DNA from: Coenobita brevimanus
Taxonomy: Eukaryota > Arthropoda > Malacostraca > Decapoda > Coenobitidae
Direction of reading: 5' to 3'
NCBI GenBank assembly: GCA_032717465.1
Contig: CM064732.1
Coordinates: forward strand, 34,082,455 to 34,146,454
DNA: 64,000 nt
A model generated the notes under the pieces. The model made no database searches and was not told where the DNA came from. It saw only the letters and a list, made by a program, of their open reading frames with translations. Positions 25,795 through 37,952 of this stretch are shown here, piece after piece (within the stretch, counting starts at the first letter, position 1; every line of letters starts with the position of its first letter). A program made the position numbers and the translations under genes.

Positions 25795-26690
25795 CACTGT
25801 TCCCCGAACCTTATTATGGACAAAGACTGACTCCAGACAGAGCAGCGTAGAAACATGAAAATGATCATCGTTGCGAAACCGAATTGCTACTGAAGATATT
25901 TATTATATTAAAAAAAAAAAGATGACTTAGAGGAGATCTAATAAAAGTATTTAAGATTTGTTATTAGAGTTCTATGTTATAATTATAATTTTTTCGAAAT
26001 AGAGAATGATACCGCACCTAGAAATAATGAAATGAAACTAAAATGCAAGAGAGGCAACACTAAAATAGGAAGAAATCGCTTTCATTTTCACAATGCCTAA
26101 CAATGGCATGGGCTGCCAGTAACAATAATTACTCAAATTAATGATACGTGTAAAATTCAAGTATACGGATAATTTGGGACTAAATGCAAATATTGTTTAT
26201 TTCCAGGTTGAAGTTTATGCTGACAACTGTAATAAGAACAGTTGGCGATTGTACAGTATACGCTTTATCTTCTACAGATCTGCTGAACTGAAATTAAATA
26301 GTACATAGTTGTGTTCCTCTGCTAATTCTAATATATAAGTTCCCATTCTTGTTCTTTCTATCAAGCATGATATATTTTTTTCTTGTCGGTTTAGCTGGAT
26401 GATGTGGTGTGTGGGGGAGAGCCTTCTTCATTTCTATCCTTTTCTCTTGCACGTTGGTTAGATCTTAGTGAAAATAACCTCGTCATGGTCCATCAGGCAT
26501 CCTGTTATCTGTATCCTCCTTCCCTCCCTCCATCTCTTCAGCCAACCAGTAGTTACCTCAAATGTCCTTCACCTGCCGGGAGGGTGTATATGACAGGTCA
26601 CAAAGGTGGTTCACGACCTGAAAAATATCGTGAAGTTGTACAGAGAAAGTACTGGTGCCATTAAATAACAAACGAACATTATTTTGACAG
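25790..26690. other. No recognised gene
   Basis: AT-rich sequence without motifs. A plus-strand frame at 26404-26664 (86 codons) has no recognisable domain. Confidence 0.45.
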
Positions 26691-26698
26691 CTGACATG

Positions 26699-27055
26699 TG
26701 AAAAATTTATGCTGTTTAAAAAAATAAAAAAAATAGTTACTTTTTTTATTTGCATTATAAATTACACATTTCTGAAGTATAATGTTTGCCCAAATATCAG
26801 AGAACAAACTTTAGCACAATTCATTATCTCATTCTTCAGCGGACCACATGGATGAATATTGAATGAATTACGTTGCGGTACAGATATGAAAAATTTATGC
26901 TGATTTAAAAATACTTAGAATACATTTTTTTTTTCAACATGAATTACACATTTCAGAAGAATAATGTTTGCCCAAATATCTGAGAACAGACTTTAGCACA
27001 ATTCATTATCTCACTCATCAGCAGGACGAATGACGTTGCGGTACAGAATGCAAGA
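26699..27055. repeat. Direct tandem duplication, period about 188 bp
   Basis: Unit 1 starts at 26699 (TGAAAAATTTATGCTG) and unit 2 at 26887 with the same words. Both share AATTACACATTTC, TAATGTTTGCCCAAATA, TTTAGCACAATTCATT and ACGTTGCGGTACAGA. The copies differ by about 10 percent and by small indels. Confidence 0.85.
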
Positions 27056-27599
27056 CACATTACGCATACGCACGATACAAAACATGAGTCCTGACAGAGA
27101 ATGGGATACAAAGAAAGTTCGCTTTATAAAACCAATATTTTCTAGTCTTTTTTTTTTTTTTTCCATTAGTCTCCCTACATTCAGATGATTTTAACTTAGG
27201 AACGACATCTGTTCCTGAAGGGGCTGATCAAGCCAATATATAACCCCTCCAGTTTGAAAAGCTTTACTAAGATTAATGCAGTCGTGTAGCTGCAAAATTT
27301 TACCCAAATTCGTTATGAGATTCAATAGATTAAATCGCGAAGTGGAAGGCTAGCTCCTAATTTTTGAAAAAAAAAAAAAAAAAAAAATGTTGATGGGCAT
27401 GACAGACAAAACGAACCATCCTTTCTGTGTCACTGATGACTGCACTCTGCAGTATGATATGCAGATTGTGTAAATCTCTTAACCATGGGTATTCCAAAGA
27501 TGCCCATCAAAAGTGGGTTTTTGCCTTCCTTTTCAAGAAACTTACCTTTAAGATTACAACGATCACTTGCAAAGTGATGTGAAGTAAAGGGTAAGTGTG

Positions 27600-29330
27600 G
27601 AATTAACGCGGATTGTGAGAGTGGACAGAGTGGAAGGATGAGAGTAAGACCAAGATCGATTATGAGTGAGGATAAGGCAAGGGTGATAAGTATGAATGTA
27701 CTAGCTTTAGGGGTATAAGTCTGTTGAGTGTTGTAGGTAAGGTTTATGGTAGAGTGTTAATTATGAGAGTTAGAGAGGGTACAGAGGGAGTGATTGGTGA
27801 TGAGCAGTGTGGCTTTAGGAAAGGGAGGGGATGCGTGGATCAGGTGTTTGCTGTGAGACGTGTGAAAAGTATTTAGCGAAATGCAAGGATGTGTTTTGGG
27901 CATTCATGGATTTAGAGAAAGCGTATGATAGAATTGATAGGGAGGCTTTGTGAACTGTTTTAAGACTGTATGGACTTGATGGTAGGTTACTAAAAGGGGT
28001 GAAAAGTTTTTATGTAAATAGTAGAGCGTGTATAAGAGTGGGAAATGCTGTGAGTGACTGGTTTCCTGTGAGAGTGGGGCTGCGACAGGGATGTGTGATG
28101 TCGCCTTGGATGTTCAATATTTATATGGATGGTGTTGTACGGGAGGTGAATGCAAGAGTTTTAGGTGGAGGTCTGAGTCTGGTGAATGTTGATGATGGAG
28201 AGTGGAATCTGAAGCAGCTGCTGTTTGCAGATGATACTGCACTGGTGGCTGATTCAGAGGAGAGATTGAGACAGTTGGTAGAGGAGTTTGGAAGGGCGTG
28301 TGAAAGGAGGAAATTGAAAGTAAATGAGAATAAGAGTAAAGTGATGAAGTGTACTAGGTTGGTAGATGGTAGGGAGATGAATATAGTTTTGAATGGCTAG
28401 TTGCTTGAGGAGGTAGAGTGTTTTAAATATCTAGGGGTCACATGTTGCTATGGATGGAAGAATAGATGCAGAAGTGAAGTTTAGAATAAATGAAGTAGGA
28501 AAGGTGCTGGGAGGAATGAAAAAAGTGTTTAGATGTCGTTCGCTTGGAATGGATGTAAAGAGAAGGCTGTATGAGGGTGTTGTGGTACCGACTGCGTTAT
28601 ATGGGGCTGAAACATGGAATATGGGTGTAGCAGAGAGGAAAAGTTTGAATGTAATGGAGATGAGGTGTCTGAGGAGTATGTGTGGAGTGACGCGTATGGA
28701 TCGAGTGTGAAATGATGAAGTGCGAAGGAGAACTGGAGTTGTTTGGGAGATGGCTAGTAGAGTTGAGCAGAGGGTGTTGCGATGGTCTGGGCATATGGAG
28801 AGAATGGATAATGAGCGATTGGTGAAAAAGATAACTAGATCTGATGTGAGAGGTGTAAGGCTGAGAGGAAGACCACGAATAGGATGGATGGACAGTGTGA
28901 AGAGAGCGCTGGATGCGAGAGGGATGCCTGTTGAGCAAGGAAGAGTGGCTGTGCGTGACAGAAATAAATGGAGAGAGATTGTGAATGAATAAGTGATGAC
29001 GCAGCCCTGAGGGGATATTCTCCCGCATTTGGTCTGATCAGCTAGTCAGGTCAGGTGCGGGTAAGGGGGTGGGTCTGTTATGATGTGGCAGGGGTAAACC
29101 AGCTCTGCTGTCGGGCCCTGCTGCGGATGTCACTGATTGCATTGCGCAGTTGACCCTTGTGCGGTGTGGTGCGGTGAGGATCTGTCTGTTCTCCCCTTTG
29201 GGGCTAAGATGCGAATGAATGTGTTTGAATGGATGAGTAAATGGGGAGTGTGTCGTCCTGTCTCGGCTACCTCCCTTTCCTTGGGGGAAGCAGCCTAGGT
29301 ATATAGATAGATAGATAGATAGATAAGTTT
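27600..29330 (+). mobile_element. Second RTE-like LINE family, 5'-truncated, (GATA)n tail
   Basis: RT coding starts near 27690 (RGISLLSVVGKVYGR) and runs to a stop at 28990 with several frame breaks and stops. A 3' non-coding region of about 310 bases ends in TAGGTATA and GATAGATAGATAG at 29302-29325. The protein resembles the 19.3-kb LINE in layout (FMDLEKAYDR, GLRQGCVMSPW, LLFADDTAL, LRWSGHMERM), but the sequence is clearly another family and the 3' end is longer and different. The endonuclease half is absent. The element is inactive. Confidence 0.85.
27692..28992 (+). pseudogene. RTE-like reverse transcriptase pseudogene
   Basis: The order is RGISLLSVVGKVYGRVL, DEQCGFRKGRGCVDQVF, FMDLEKAYDRIDREAL (motif A, then a TGA where Trp is expected), VGLRQGCVMSPWMFNIYMD (motif B; 28077 on), QLLFADDTALVAD (motif C), ALYGAETW, LRWSGHMERMDNERLV and GRPRIGWMD. 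Frame changes occur near 27870, 28400-28450 and 28710. RT residues are conserved, but coding is broken in at least four places. Confidence 0.85.
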
Positions 29331-29987
29331 TGTGTCGTGGGAAGCTGTTGGAGGGTGCGAGAGGGCTATATGATGTGTAAGAGAGAGGGTAGCTGGAAAG
29401 AGGGGATGACGACAAAGAACAAGACAAATGAAGTAGGATAATTAGAGACTGATTAAACAACCGTGTGAGGGTGGGATAATTAGAAGATGAGGAGAGAAAC
29501 ACGAAGAACAAGACAGAGAGATAAAGTAGGGGAATTAAAGATTGGTTACAAGAGTGTGTGAGATTGTCATTGTATGGAGAAGGAAAAAAAATAAGATGAA
29601 AAAAAATATTAGGAGACGGAGAGACTGACTTAGATGGAGTGTCAAGTTTGAGAGGTTGGAAGGACGAAAGATAAAAAATAAGGTGAAGATAAGATAAGAA
29701 GGGGCTAAATGTCGTGGGAAGAGGGCTCGTTTGAAAGCAGAGACGCATGCTTGAAGAGCCCTATAGAGATTCACTTTCACCGGATGCAACGTCCGTCAAT
29801 ACAGATACACAGGCAAGAGTATTCAGAATGAGAGTGGAGTCTTCTAACCACAAAGTCTTCAGACATCTTTTGTTATATGGTACTCTCGGTAACCGAATAT
29901 AAAAAACTGGACTCCAGTACATGCAGAGACATACTTCGTTAAGTAAAGTGGCCAGATTTACTGGAGCTAAAAGCGGGACATTGTCGC

Positions 29988-29992
<5 letters not shown>

Positions 29993-30043
<51 letters not shown>
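29993..30043. repeat. (AT)n microsatellite at the 5' edge of a LINE
   Basis: About 25 AT units end exactly where similarity to the Jockey-like RT begins. Confidence 0.9.
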
Positions 30044-30046
<3 letters not shown>

Positions 30047-31243
30047 GAAAGCTTTGCCATTGCACTTGGCATCTCAAAGGCTTTCAATCGAGTCTGGCAT
30101 AAATCTTTAAATTCCAATTGTCCTCTTACAGCCTCTATCCTTCTATCGATGCCTTCATTTGTAGCTTCCATTCTGGTCGTTCTATCGCCGCTCTTGTAGA
30201 CGGCCATCGTTCTTCTCCCAGACCTATGAACAGAGGTGTTCCTCAGGGCTCTGACCTATCACCAACTCTCTTCCTTTTATTCATCATTGACTTTCTAAGT
30301 TCTACATCTGACCCTATCCACTTGTATGCTGATGATTCCACCCTTCACCTTTCCATTTGGTTCCCACAAGATCCATCTCTGCAGTTACTTCAACAAACAA
30401 GGGATGAGGCTGTGGCACACCTAATGTCCGACTCGGCTTGTATCTCTGACTGGGGTAAAAATAACCTTTTTGTATTTAATGCATCAAAGACTCAGTTTTT
30501 ACACATATCAACCCAACAAAATCTTCCACAGGAGTACCCACTAATGTTTAATAGTATCCAGCTCAATCTTGCATCATCCTTGAACATGCTTGGGGTTTCA
30601 TTCACTCGGGACTTATCTTGGAGAGATCATAGTGCATCTGTAAAATCTGTTTCCAAGAGATTAGGTGTGCTAAACCGACTCTGTACCTTCTTTACCCCTG
30701 CGCAGTTATTGACTTTATACACGGGATTTATTCGCCCCTGTGTAGAGTACAACCCTCATTTGTGGGGAGGCTCCCCACATACAGCTTTTCTCAATAGAGT
30801 GGAGTCAAAGGCTTCTTATCTCATTAACTCTTCTCCTCTTACTGGCTCCCTTCAACCTCTGTCTCTTTGCCGCACAGTTGCATCTTTACTTTAGTGGTCA
30901 CTGCTCCTCTGAGCTGTCTGGTTGCATCCCTGCACCTCAACGACGGGCGCATAGCACCCGTTTAGTAATAAACTCTCATCCCTTTTCTGTCCAACTCTCT
31001 AATGCAGGAGTTAACCGATACTTCCAGTCCTTTATTTATGCAACAGGTCAGCTCTGGAACTGTCTGTGTCTGTACTTCCTACTTCCTATGATCTCCAGTC
31101 TTTCGATCGCAGTGTGTCCAGGCATCTTGAAATGAACGGATCCTGAATTTGGCTCTCTCTTTTTCTCTTTTCTTGGAAGGAACGTTTTGCGGGCTCCTGG
31201 CCTTTGGTTCCTTCTTCCTTGCATTTAAAAAAAAAAAAAAAAA
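30044..31243 (+). mobile_element. Jockey-like LINE fragment with poly(A) tail
   Basis: The fragment starts inside RT with AIALGISKAFNRVWHKSL (motif A, in which the second Asp position reads Asn) and reaches RGVPQGSDLSPTLFLLFI (motif B) near 30230. It continues with LYADDSTLHLS (motif C), FNASKTQFLHIS, LLTLYTGFIRPCVEY and LWGGSPHTAFLNRVESKA, then KLW-type end motifs around 31050. It ends in a run of about 17 A at 31227-31243. The poly(A) and motif set fit the Jockey/CR1 group and differ from the RTE-like elements here. It is 5'-truncated, with frame breaks near 30115 and 30880. Confidence 0.85.
30118..30894 (+). pseudogene. Jockey-like RT domain, central open frame
   Basis: A 258-codon open frame covers RT motifs B to the thumb region: NRGVPQGSDLSPTLFLLF, HLYADDSTLHL, ISDWGKNNLFVFNASKTQ, LGVSFTRDLSWRDH, KRLGVLNRLCTFFTPAQL and IRPCVEYNPHLWGG. 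The YADD catalytic pair is intact. The N-terminal motif A lies in a different frame just upstream (30042-30110), so a frameshift separates them. No endonuclease is left. Confidence 0.85.
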
Positions 31244-31580
31244 CTTTCTACTCTCATCCGTCCAAATTGTTCTTGGTATGACTTCGTTCCCAACTTCTTT
31301 CACTGCGGGAGGCATGTCATAAGCTGAATAAAATCGTCTGGCTGTCATAACTTTAAATGAAAGAGACGTCATAGCTTTGAACAAGTGAATGGTGATATCT
31401 TCTTTTCCTTTCCCTGTGAGAGGCTACCTATAAAGTGAACTCAGTTGTTTGCAGGTAGCATCTAAAACTGAAGAATTTCTACATATATCTTTTTCTATTT
31501 CCTTAAATAAAAATTTTTCCATGTTCATATCTCTTGCTAACACAAAGATGACGTGTGAATGGTAAATCTCTCCTTTCGTG

Positions 31581-31629
31581 TCTGTCTGTCTGTTTGTCTG
31601 TCTGTCTCTCACACACACACAAACACACA

Positions 31630-31698
<69 letters not shown>

Positions 31699-31734
31699 TC
31701 ACACCCACTCACACACACACACACACACACACAC
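31581..31734. repeat. (TCTG)n and (CA)n compound microsatellite
   Basis: TCTG steps at 31581-31607 run into CA repeats at 31611-31734 with a few AAAC, ACGC and ACCC interruptions. Confidence 0.95.
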
Positions 31735-31739
31735 ATTAA

Positions 31740-32900
31740 TAAATGGTATCTCTCCCCTCCCGCTTCGCTGATCATTCCTTATACATCCCCCTTCCCATCC
31801 CCTCACCTCTCTGACTTTAATTATTCATCCTCAACCCTGCCTCTCCTCTCCCCTGCCCTACTCTTACCTCCCTTCGCTCACCATAGTTTTATGCACTTTC
31901 ACTTCTTCCCCTTTCCGACTCCCTCACTCCTCCCCCCCCTCCTTCCCTTACCCTCTCCTCCTCTCCTTTCTACTCCCCTCCTCTCCAGTTTTCTTCTTTC
32001 CCTTCTACTCGTCACCCCTCTTCTTATTCCTTTGCCCATTACGGATCACACTTAATGCATCCGCAGTAAATTTCCTTCCTCTCCCCTTCTCCCTTAACTT
32101 TTACGTGCCTTCCCTACCCTCACCAACCACCCATATTGCTCTCTCCAGTCAGATACACAACACCACGTTCGCTCCCTCCCTCCCTCCCTTCTTTCCAGCA
32201 CTATCCTCTATCCCCACCCCAACCACTCATTCACCTCTCGGCCGGCCCTATCTTTCATGCATATCCAATCATGTTTTCCCCACCCAGCCAGCCCCGTCTT
32301 TCATCCCTGCACAACCATACGTTCCCCTCCCAGCCAGTCCTAGTTGTCATCCCTACCTTTCCTTGCATTCCCATCCTAATCACCCCTATCCATCATTCGT
32401 ACGCAGTCATTCTGCCCTTTCCCACACAGTTCCAGCCTTTAACCTCTATCCAGTTGCTCATTGACCTCACAGTCACCCACATCCTCCCCACTCCCCTTCC
32501 AACTAACCAAATGACTTTACATCTACTCTTAACTTTCATCCATATTTCCCTACCCTTCCACCTCTCCTCCCCAGCTAGTCCCTTCCTCATTTCTGCTGCT
32601 CTTCCCAACCCTCCACCGTCTCCTCCCATGCCGTCACTCACTCCATTATCTCCTACTCAGCCGACAATTCTAATCTCTACATCCAATCCTAGCCTTCCTC
32701 CCTCCTCCCCATTCATCTTCTTCCCTACTCCCTTCCCCATCCGGTAGTACCTTCTCTCCTCTTCTCATCCAATCTAAACCCCTCCCTAACACTGATCTCT
32801 CACCTTCTCATCTCCCCAACCAGCCTTCCTCCTCCTGTCAGTCTGCCTCTTTTTCCCCACCTCTCATATCTTGCACATTTTGCCTCATTTTACCGGAACG
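31740..32900. repeat. C/T-rich tract following the CA array
   Basis: About 1.1 kb dominated by CCT, TCC and CCAT steps. Long Pro/Ser/Leu-rich frames here (32136-32747, for example) have the composition of the tract and no domain. A loosely repeated CATCCC/CAATCATG/CCCAGCCAGxCC theme is visible at 32260-32350. Confidence 0.6.
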
Positions 32901-34600
32901 AGCCAAGCAAGCGGGAGTCACTGACTACTATCTAGCCCATGCCGTTTCTGGTTTTACGCTCCCCCTCCCCCCGCTTTTATTCTGCTGCTTCCCCTTCAGT
33001 TGCTGTAGCTCTCGTCTTTGTGGCTGTTCTTCGTTGCTGTTCTCTTATAGTTTTCTTGTCGTTGTGGTTGTTTGTTGTGGTTATCTTGCTGTAAATCTCA
33101 TGTTGTTTTACATCTCTTGGTGTTGCGTTTCCCTAGTCTGTAAAGTTTTCACGTCGTTGTGGGTCCTCTGTCGTTGTTGTTCTCGTGTCGTTATGGTACC
33201 ATATCATCGTGGCTCCCTTGACTCTGTATTTCTCATGACGTTGTGGGTTTCCTGACTTTCAAGTTCTAATATTTATATGATTCTCTTGTTGTGGTTCTCT
33301 TATCACTGCTTCCCTTTTGTTCTTGTTCCCCAGTCATTGTCGTTCCTGTCGTTTTGGTTCTCTTGTCATTGTGGTTATCATCTTGTATATTTCGTCCAGT
33401 TTTTGTTGAGATAACCTGTCGTTGTGATTCTCGTGCCATTGTGGTCCCCGTCATGTATGTTTGTTTACCTGACAGTATTTTGTCCACTTTTTTTTTTTAT
33501 GTTGTTGTTATTAACTTGGTATTTTTTTAAGCTGTCTTCTGCTACATTTTCGATTTCCATTTGCCCTAGTTAATGGCGACTTTGGCCTTTAGATTTTCCT
33601 GCTGCCTACTGTATTTTTATTACCTTCCTTTTCTCTTAGTGCATCTGTTACCTTATTTCAATATTTTTTACAATCTTCCCCTTTTTTGTATTCATATGAG
33701 TGTGGCTCTTGTGCTTTGCGTGCCTCTCATTCCTGCGCATTTTTTCTATATATTTTCTTATATATTTGTCACTGACTCTACTTTTAAGCTTTTTTTTTTT
33801 TTCAAGCTGAATTTCATTCCCCTCTCTGCCATTATACTTTTATTTCTTGACTGCAGACTCCTATTCTTGTTGGCAGTAACGTTCACTTTTGGCCTTCTGG
33901 TTTCATCCTATCCTACTACATTATTTTCTTTTTATTGTTTCTTTTGTCCGGCTTCTTTCTTTCCTGCAGCATCTTCATCCTGTTTAAAGTCGTTTAGTTT
34001 TCTTTCCGTTATATCTTTGTTGATCCTTCTGTGAAGCTTCGTGAGTTCCTCCTTCCTACTGCATTTTATTATATTCCCCTGGCGCTGTGCCTTCATATTC
34101 CTATTGTAAATCGCATAGTAGCTGATAATATGGCTCACTGACTAATCGCTAATGGTTGAGGATGTTCTTTCTACCCTCTTTTTTTTCTTTATTTTTACTA
34201 CGTTTTTGTACTCTTTTTTTGTTTTACCACTTCCTACATAATTTATATTAATTGATGTCTGTGTTATGCTTTGGCATCCTTATTTCTTTCCACATATATT
34301 ATCCCGTTATAACGGTCAATGCATTTGTCTTCGCTCTACGAGTTCATGGCATTATGAAAGACACTTGGATAACTATTGACATTCAAACCTCCAGTTATAA
34401 ACGTTCACAGCTGAACAATGCTGACGTCTGGCTATTGTCATTTTTTTTCATCGTGATTACGAAGGACTATGGCTTGAAGGTAATATTAAGAGTTTGCTGT
34501 GATTTTTCCCTTACCATAAAAGATTGTGAATAATGTTTTTATTTTTTTATGGAATTTTTATAATTTCTAATTCCGCATGGCGGTCTTTTATTTTTATTTT
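32900..34600. other. T-rich region, no recognised gene
   Basis: Low-complexity T- and TTG-rich sequence with recurrent GTTCTCTTGTCGTTGTGGTT-like steps between 33000 and 33450, suggesting a decayed tandem repeat of about 30 bases. Open frames encode Leu/Phe/Val-rich translations without recognised motifs. Confidence 0.45.
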
Positions 34601-34612
34601 TTTTCAAGTTAC

Positions 34613-35041
34613 TGTTACGTCCTCGTCCCACACTGCCACAGGCTCCAACAGCAGTAGTTCAAGGAAAGATGTCACCCAGCAAATCGTTCTTCATTGGGTC
34701 AGCCTTTCAGTGTAGGCTTCGTAATAACACAGGCTTCTCACGTTCGTTGTCTTTATTTTCCACGTAATCACACTGTCTGCTTCAAAAATCCAGAGCTACA
34801 CTAACTTCACAAAATCACAAATAAAATGACTGAAACTCCTTTATTCTCTTCCCCATCCCTATATAACCTTTTTTTGTTACTAGATTGTTCTAGGTGTTCC
34901 TAGCAGCAACAGTTCCAATTCACAGATACAAAATAGTTCAGGACTTTCTTACATTATTTAGGACTATATGTTTTATCATATAAATTGAAATTAAATATAA
35001 ATACTACATATTTTAACGATCATCTAAACAAAACATTATAG
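34613..35041 (-). repeat. 3' LTR of the minus-strand gypsy element
   Basis: Direct counterpart of 41493-41930 plus 42693-42706. Shared blocks include CACTGCCACAGGCTCCAACAG, GGCTTCGTAATAACACAGGC, TTGTCTTTATTTTCCA-like and GACTGAAACTCC-TTATTCTCT. The copies differ at roughly one base in six, so the insertion is old. It keeps the un-interrupted form CATCTAAACAAAAC of the site where the other LTR carries a MITE. Confidence 0.88.
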
Positions 35042-35459
35042 AGAGAAACAAAAAAAAAATAATGCATGACTTTACAAAATACCTCAGCCCACAAAAACGG
35101 GCTACCTGACATCTCTAACTGGCAACCAAAAATGCACGAACCATCTGGAATTTTCCAGTACCACCCACCTAGCAATCCAGCTTCTCAACACTACCCCCTC
35201 CCTAGTCCTTTTGTCGTCCCAACAAAACTACACAATATTCGTAAACATAATCCGTAATCCAAACAAAACATTTGATTATACACAAAATAGTCCATCAACT
35301 TGTCACGTTTTCTCCTACACTGCATCGGACGACATCCCTGCTCCATCACACAGTGCACTCTTCCTGGAATGACTTGGTCTTCTTCCTGATTCATTTATTT
35401 CCTTGGGAAACTGTCACCATCCTTTTGTGTTTCTGCTCCTTGGTCCTCCTCAACATCAT

Positions 35460-36247
35460 TGGCTGTGGGTGTGCTCGATTTCTAGAGGATGTCCCAGTTG
35501 TACTGTCCTGGCCCATGGTATTGTCACAGACGATTCACATGTACCACCTTTGGACGAGACTTCCTGCCTCCCCGAATAGAGTACATGATGTTTGACAGGC
35601 AGTCCATCCCATGGACTCTGCAACCTCAGTGACTGTCCCTTCTGCAGAGGATTGTACAGCCAAACCTTGTCACCACACCTGCTTGGCATCATACTTGTGC
35701 TTCCTCACTTTGCTTGAAAACTTCAGAGCTTTTCAACTTGAGGATGTAACTCAGCCAGTCATTCTTGAAGATGCTTTGCATAGTTGGAGGGGTCTGTAGG
35801 CAGCTCTTCACCAGATGGTCTTCTGATTAACAGTTCAACTGGTAATCGTAACTCGTGGCCCAGCATCAGTTTTGCAGGGGTGTCGCTGGTAGACTCATGG
35901 AATGCAGACCGATATGCCATCAGCAATACGAGTAATTTCTGGTCCCATTCCTTTGATCCTCTCCACACTTCAATACATGGCCAGTTCTTGTCCCAGGGTC
36001 CAGCTGAATTTCTTCATCATCCCATCTGACTTTGGTCTTAGTAGGGTCGTCCTGGTCTTCTTGATTCCCAGTAACTTCCAGCACTCACGGAACACAACAG
36101 ACCGAAGTTATTGCCCAGGTCTGAATGTAACTCTTGTGGTATCCCAAAATGACAGAAGAATTGGTCAACCAACACCTGAGCAACAATTGTGGCTGTCTGA
36201 TTGTTTATGGCATAAGCTTCTGGCCACCCTGTGAAGTAGTCCAACAC
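35460..36247 (-). pseudogene. Gypsy integrase core and C-terminal part
   Basis: On the minus strand: MLDYFTGWPEAYAINNQ (36247 down), FFCHFGIPQELHSDLGNNF (second Asp region), then after a frame change RPKSDGMMKKF, where the family has a Glu near the end and this copy has Lys. Next come EWDQKLLVLLMAYRSAFHES and MLGHELRLPVELL (35968 down). This is the usual gypsy integrase succession. The catalytic Glu is lost and the frame is broken, so no activity is expected. Confidence 0.8.
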
Positions 36248-36258
36248 ATATATATACC

Positions 36259-36460
36259 ACTGGGCACTGCGCAGAGCTGAGGATATTCTTGGATGTCCAG
36301 ACTGAAGTGGCTGAGCAAGAGGCTATGCTTCCAGTCTATATGGCAGACATGGAGGCTCCTTGACTTGTTGGTCTGGACTATCTGATGTCCATAGGATGTG
36401 AGCTGGGCTTCTGTTCCATGAAGCTTAAGGTTTGAGGAAAGTTGTTTTCCATCATATATA
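36259..36460 (+). mobile_element. Inverted ~200-bp copy of the element's own protease region
   Basis: The plus-strand text here is the reverse complement of 39415-39625, at about 88-90 percent identity by eye. Shared blocks are GAGGCTCCTTGACTTG, GGTCTGGACTATCTGATG, GAGCTGGGCTTCTGTTCC and GAAGCTTAAGGT. It interrupts the integrase coding sequence between the VVVDIARPLALTE segment (36472 up) and LDYFTGWPEAY (36247 down). Both junctions carry CATATATATRCCA (about 36246-36258 and 36453-36465), which looks like a target-site duplication. The insert therefore probably arrived by retroposition or template switching. Confidence 0.7.
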
Positions 36461-36471
36461 TGCCAGTTTCC

Positions 36472-37284
36472 TCATTCAGTGAGTGCCAGAGGTCTAGCAA
36501 TGTCCACTACGACTCTTTCCATACATGCTCCTACTTGGTACAGCTGAAGAGGGACGCAGCCACGTGTCTTGGGTCCTCTCGTGGCACAGCATTTATCACA
36601 GGCCCGACACCACACTTCAACAACCTGACACATGCCAGTCCAGTAGAACCTCTGTTGCCGCCAACTTAGAATTTTCTTCACTCCCAGATGCCCACTAGTG
36701 GTCCAGTTATGAGACTCTTCTAAGAGCTCAGACCTCATTTTCTTAGGAACCACCAGTTGCCAATACTTGATGAGGTCATTGGGTGCCTTCCACTGATGCT
36801 CTAGTAGTCCATTGTTCGAACAAAGAAGGGCCCACTGACTCCAGTAGCTCTCAGTCGATGGACTGAATCTGGAAACCTCTTCCCAAAATGGCCATATTGT
36901 ACTCTGCTGCAGCTGCTCTAGCACTGGTTGCAAATCTGTATCCTCCATCTGTATCCTCTTCAGGTCTTCTTCAGCTAACACTGGCCCTGTCACTGCAGTA
37001 CTGCTGCATTTCTGGCCAAAATCTTCTTTCCTACTACTCTGCTTGCAAACAGGGTCACAAGGCCAAAGACTCAAGCTGTCAGCATTGCCATGTACCCACC
37101 CAGGATGGTGCAGCATCCCATAGTTGTCCTGGTCCAACTTCCTGAGCCAACATGCCAGTTGTCCTTCTGGATTCTTTAATATCTTCATCCACCTGAGTGC
37201 TGTATGGTCCATCCTGATGGTGAAGTACGACCCATACAAGTAGGGATGGAAGAAGTCAAGGCTCTTCACTACCAAGAGCTCCAT
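36472..37284 (-). pseudogene. Gypsy RNase H, H2C2 zinc module and start of integrase
   Basis: The 270-codon minus-strand frame reads YFTIRMDHTALRWM (RNase H end), LACWLRKLDQDNYGMLHHPG and GNADSLSLWP. The zinc module follows as HNWTTSGHLGVKKIL ... CRACDKC (H-x7-H, C-x2-C), and then MERVVVDIARPL, the first integrase Asp. The frame ends at the edge of the inverted protease insert. The second His spacing and the Cys pair are intact. Confidence 0.88.
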
Positions 37285-37354
37285 ACGGGTCTCACAGCAG
37301 TTCTGCTATGATGGGCTGAGCTTCTTGCTGTAATGCACCACCACATACTCTTTG

Positions 37355-37950
37355 TTATCCTGGTTCTGTACAGGGCTCCTCAAATGCCATGGTCACTAGC
37401 ATCACACAGTACAGGATGAATGGCTGACTCTGACCTGGGTATGGCAACACAGGAGTGCTTACCAACACATGCTGGAATTCCTCAAAGGCCTTCTGAGTCA
37501 TTGCACTCCACATAAACTCTCGCCTCTTTGCTAACAACTTGTGCAGAGGACCAGCTATCGTTGCAGGGTCCTTGACAAAATGCCAATAGTAGGCAGCATG
37601 AAACTCTGTAGCTCCTTCACACAAGTTGGAGCCAACCAGGTTTTAAAAGCTACCACCTTCTCCAGATCAGTATGTACACCACCCTTGCCTACAATGTGTC
37701 CTAGGTACTTCACTTCCTTTTGGAACAAGTAGCACTTCTTACGGTTCAGCTTGAGGTGTGCTGTTCGGACCCTGTTGAACACCTCTGACAACCTCTCCAA
37801 TTCCTGTCCAAAAGTCTGTCCAAACACAATGACATTATCATGATAGATGAGAGCTGTCTGCCAGTGCAAGGCCTCCAGTACTTTATCCACGAGGTGCTCA
37901 AATGTAGCCTGGACATTACACAAGCCTAATTGCTCACTTTCAACTGCCTT
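37355..37950 (-). pseudogene. Gypsy RT, motif B to connection domain
   Basis: The minus strand reads LGLCNVQATFEHLVDKVL, then LIYHDNVIVFGQTF (motif C; the usual DD is DN), FNRVRTAHLKLNRKKCYLF and VKYLGHIVG. After a frame change it continues AYYWHFVKDPATIAGPLHKL, FMWSAMTQKAFEEF and VLPYPGQSQPFILYC. The domain order is right. The altered YxDD and the frameshift near 37560 show decay. The frame is cut at 37950 by the TTAA insertion. Confidence 0.85.
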
Positions 37951-37952
37951 AA

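Noticed and set aside
32105..32747. 203-codon Pro/Ser-rich protein
   Set aside because: Composition of the C/T-rich tract; no motif and no promoter context.
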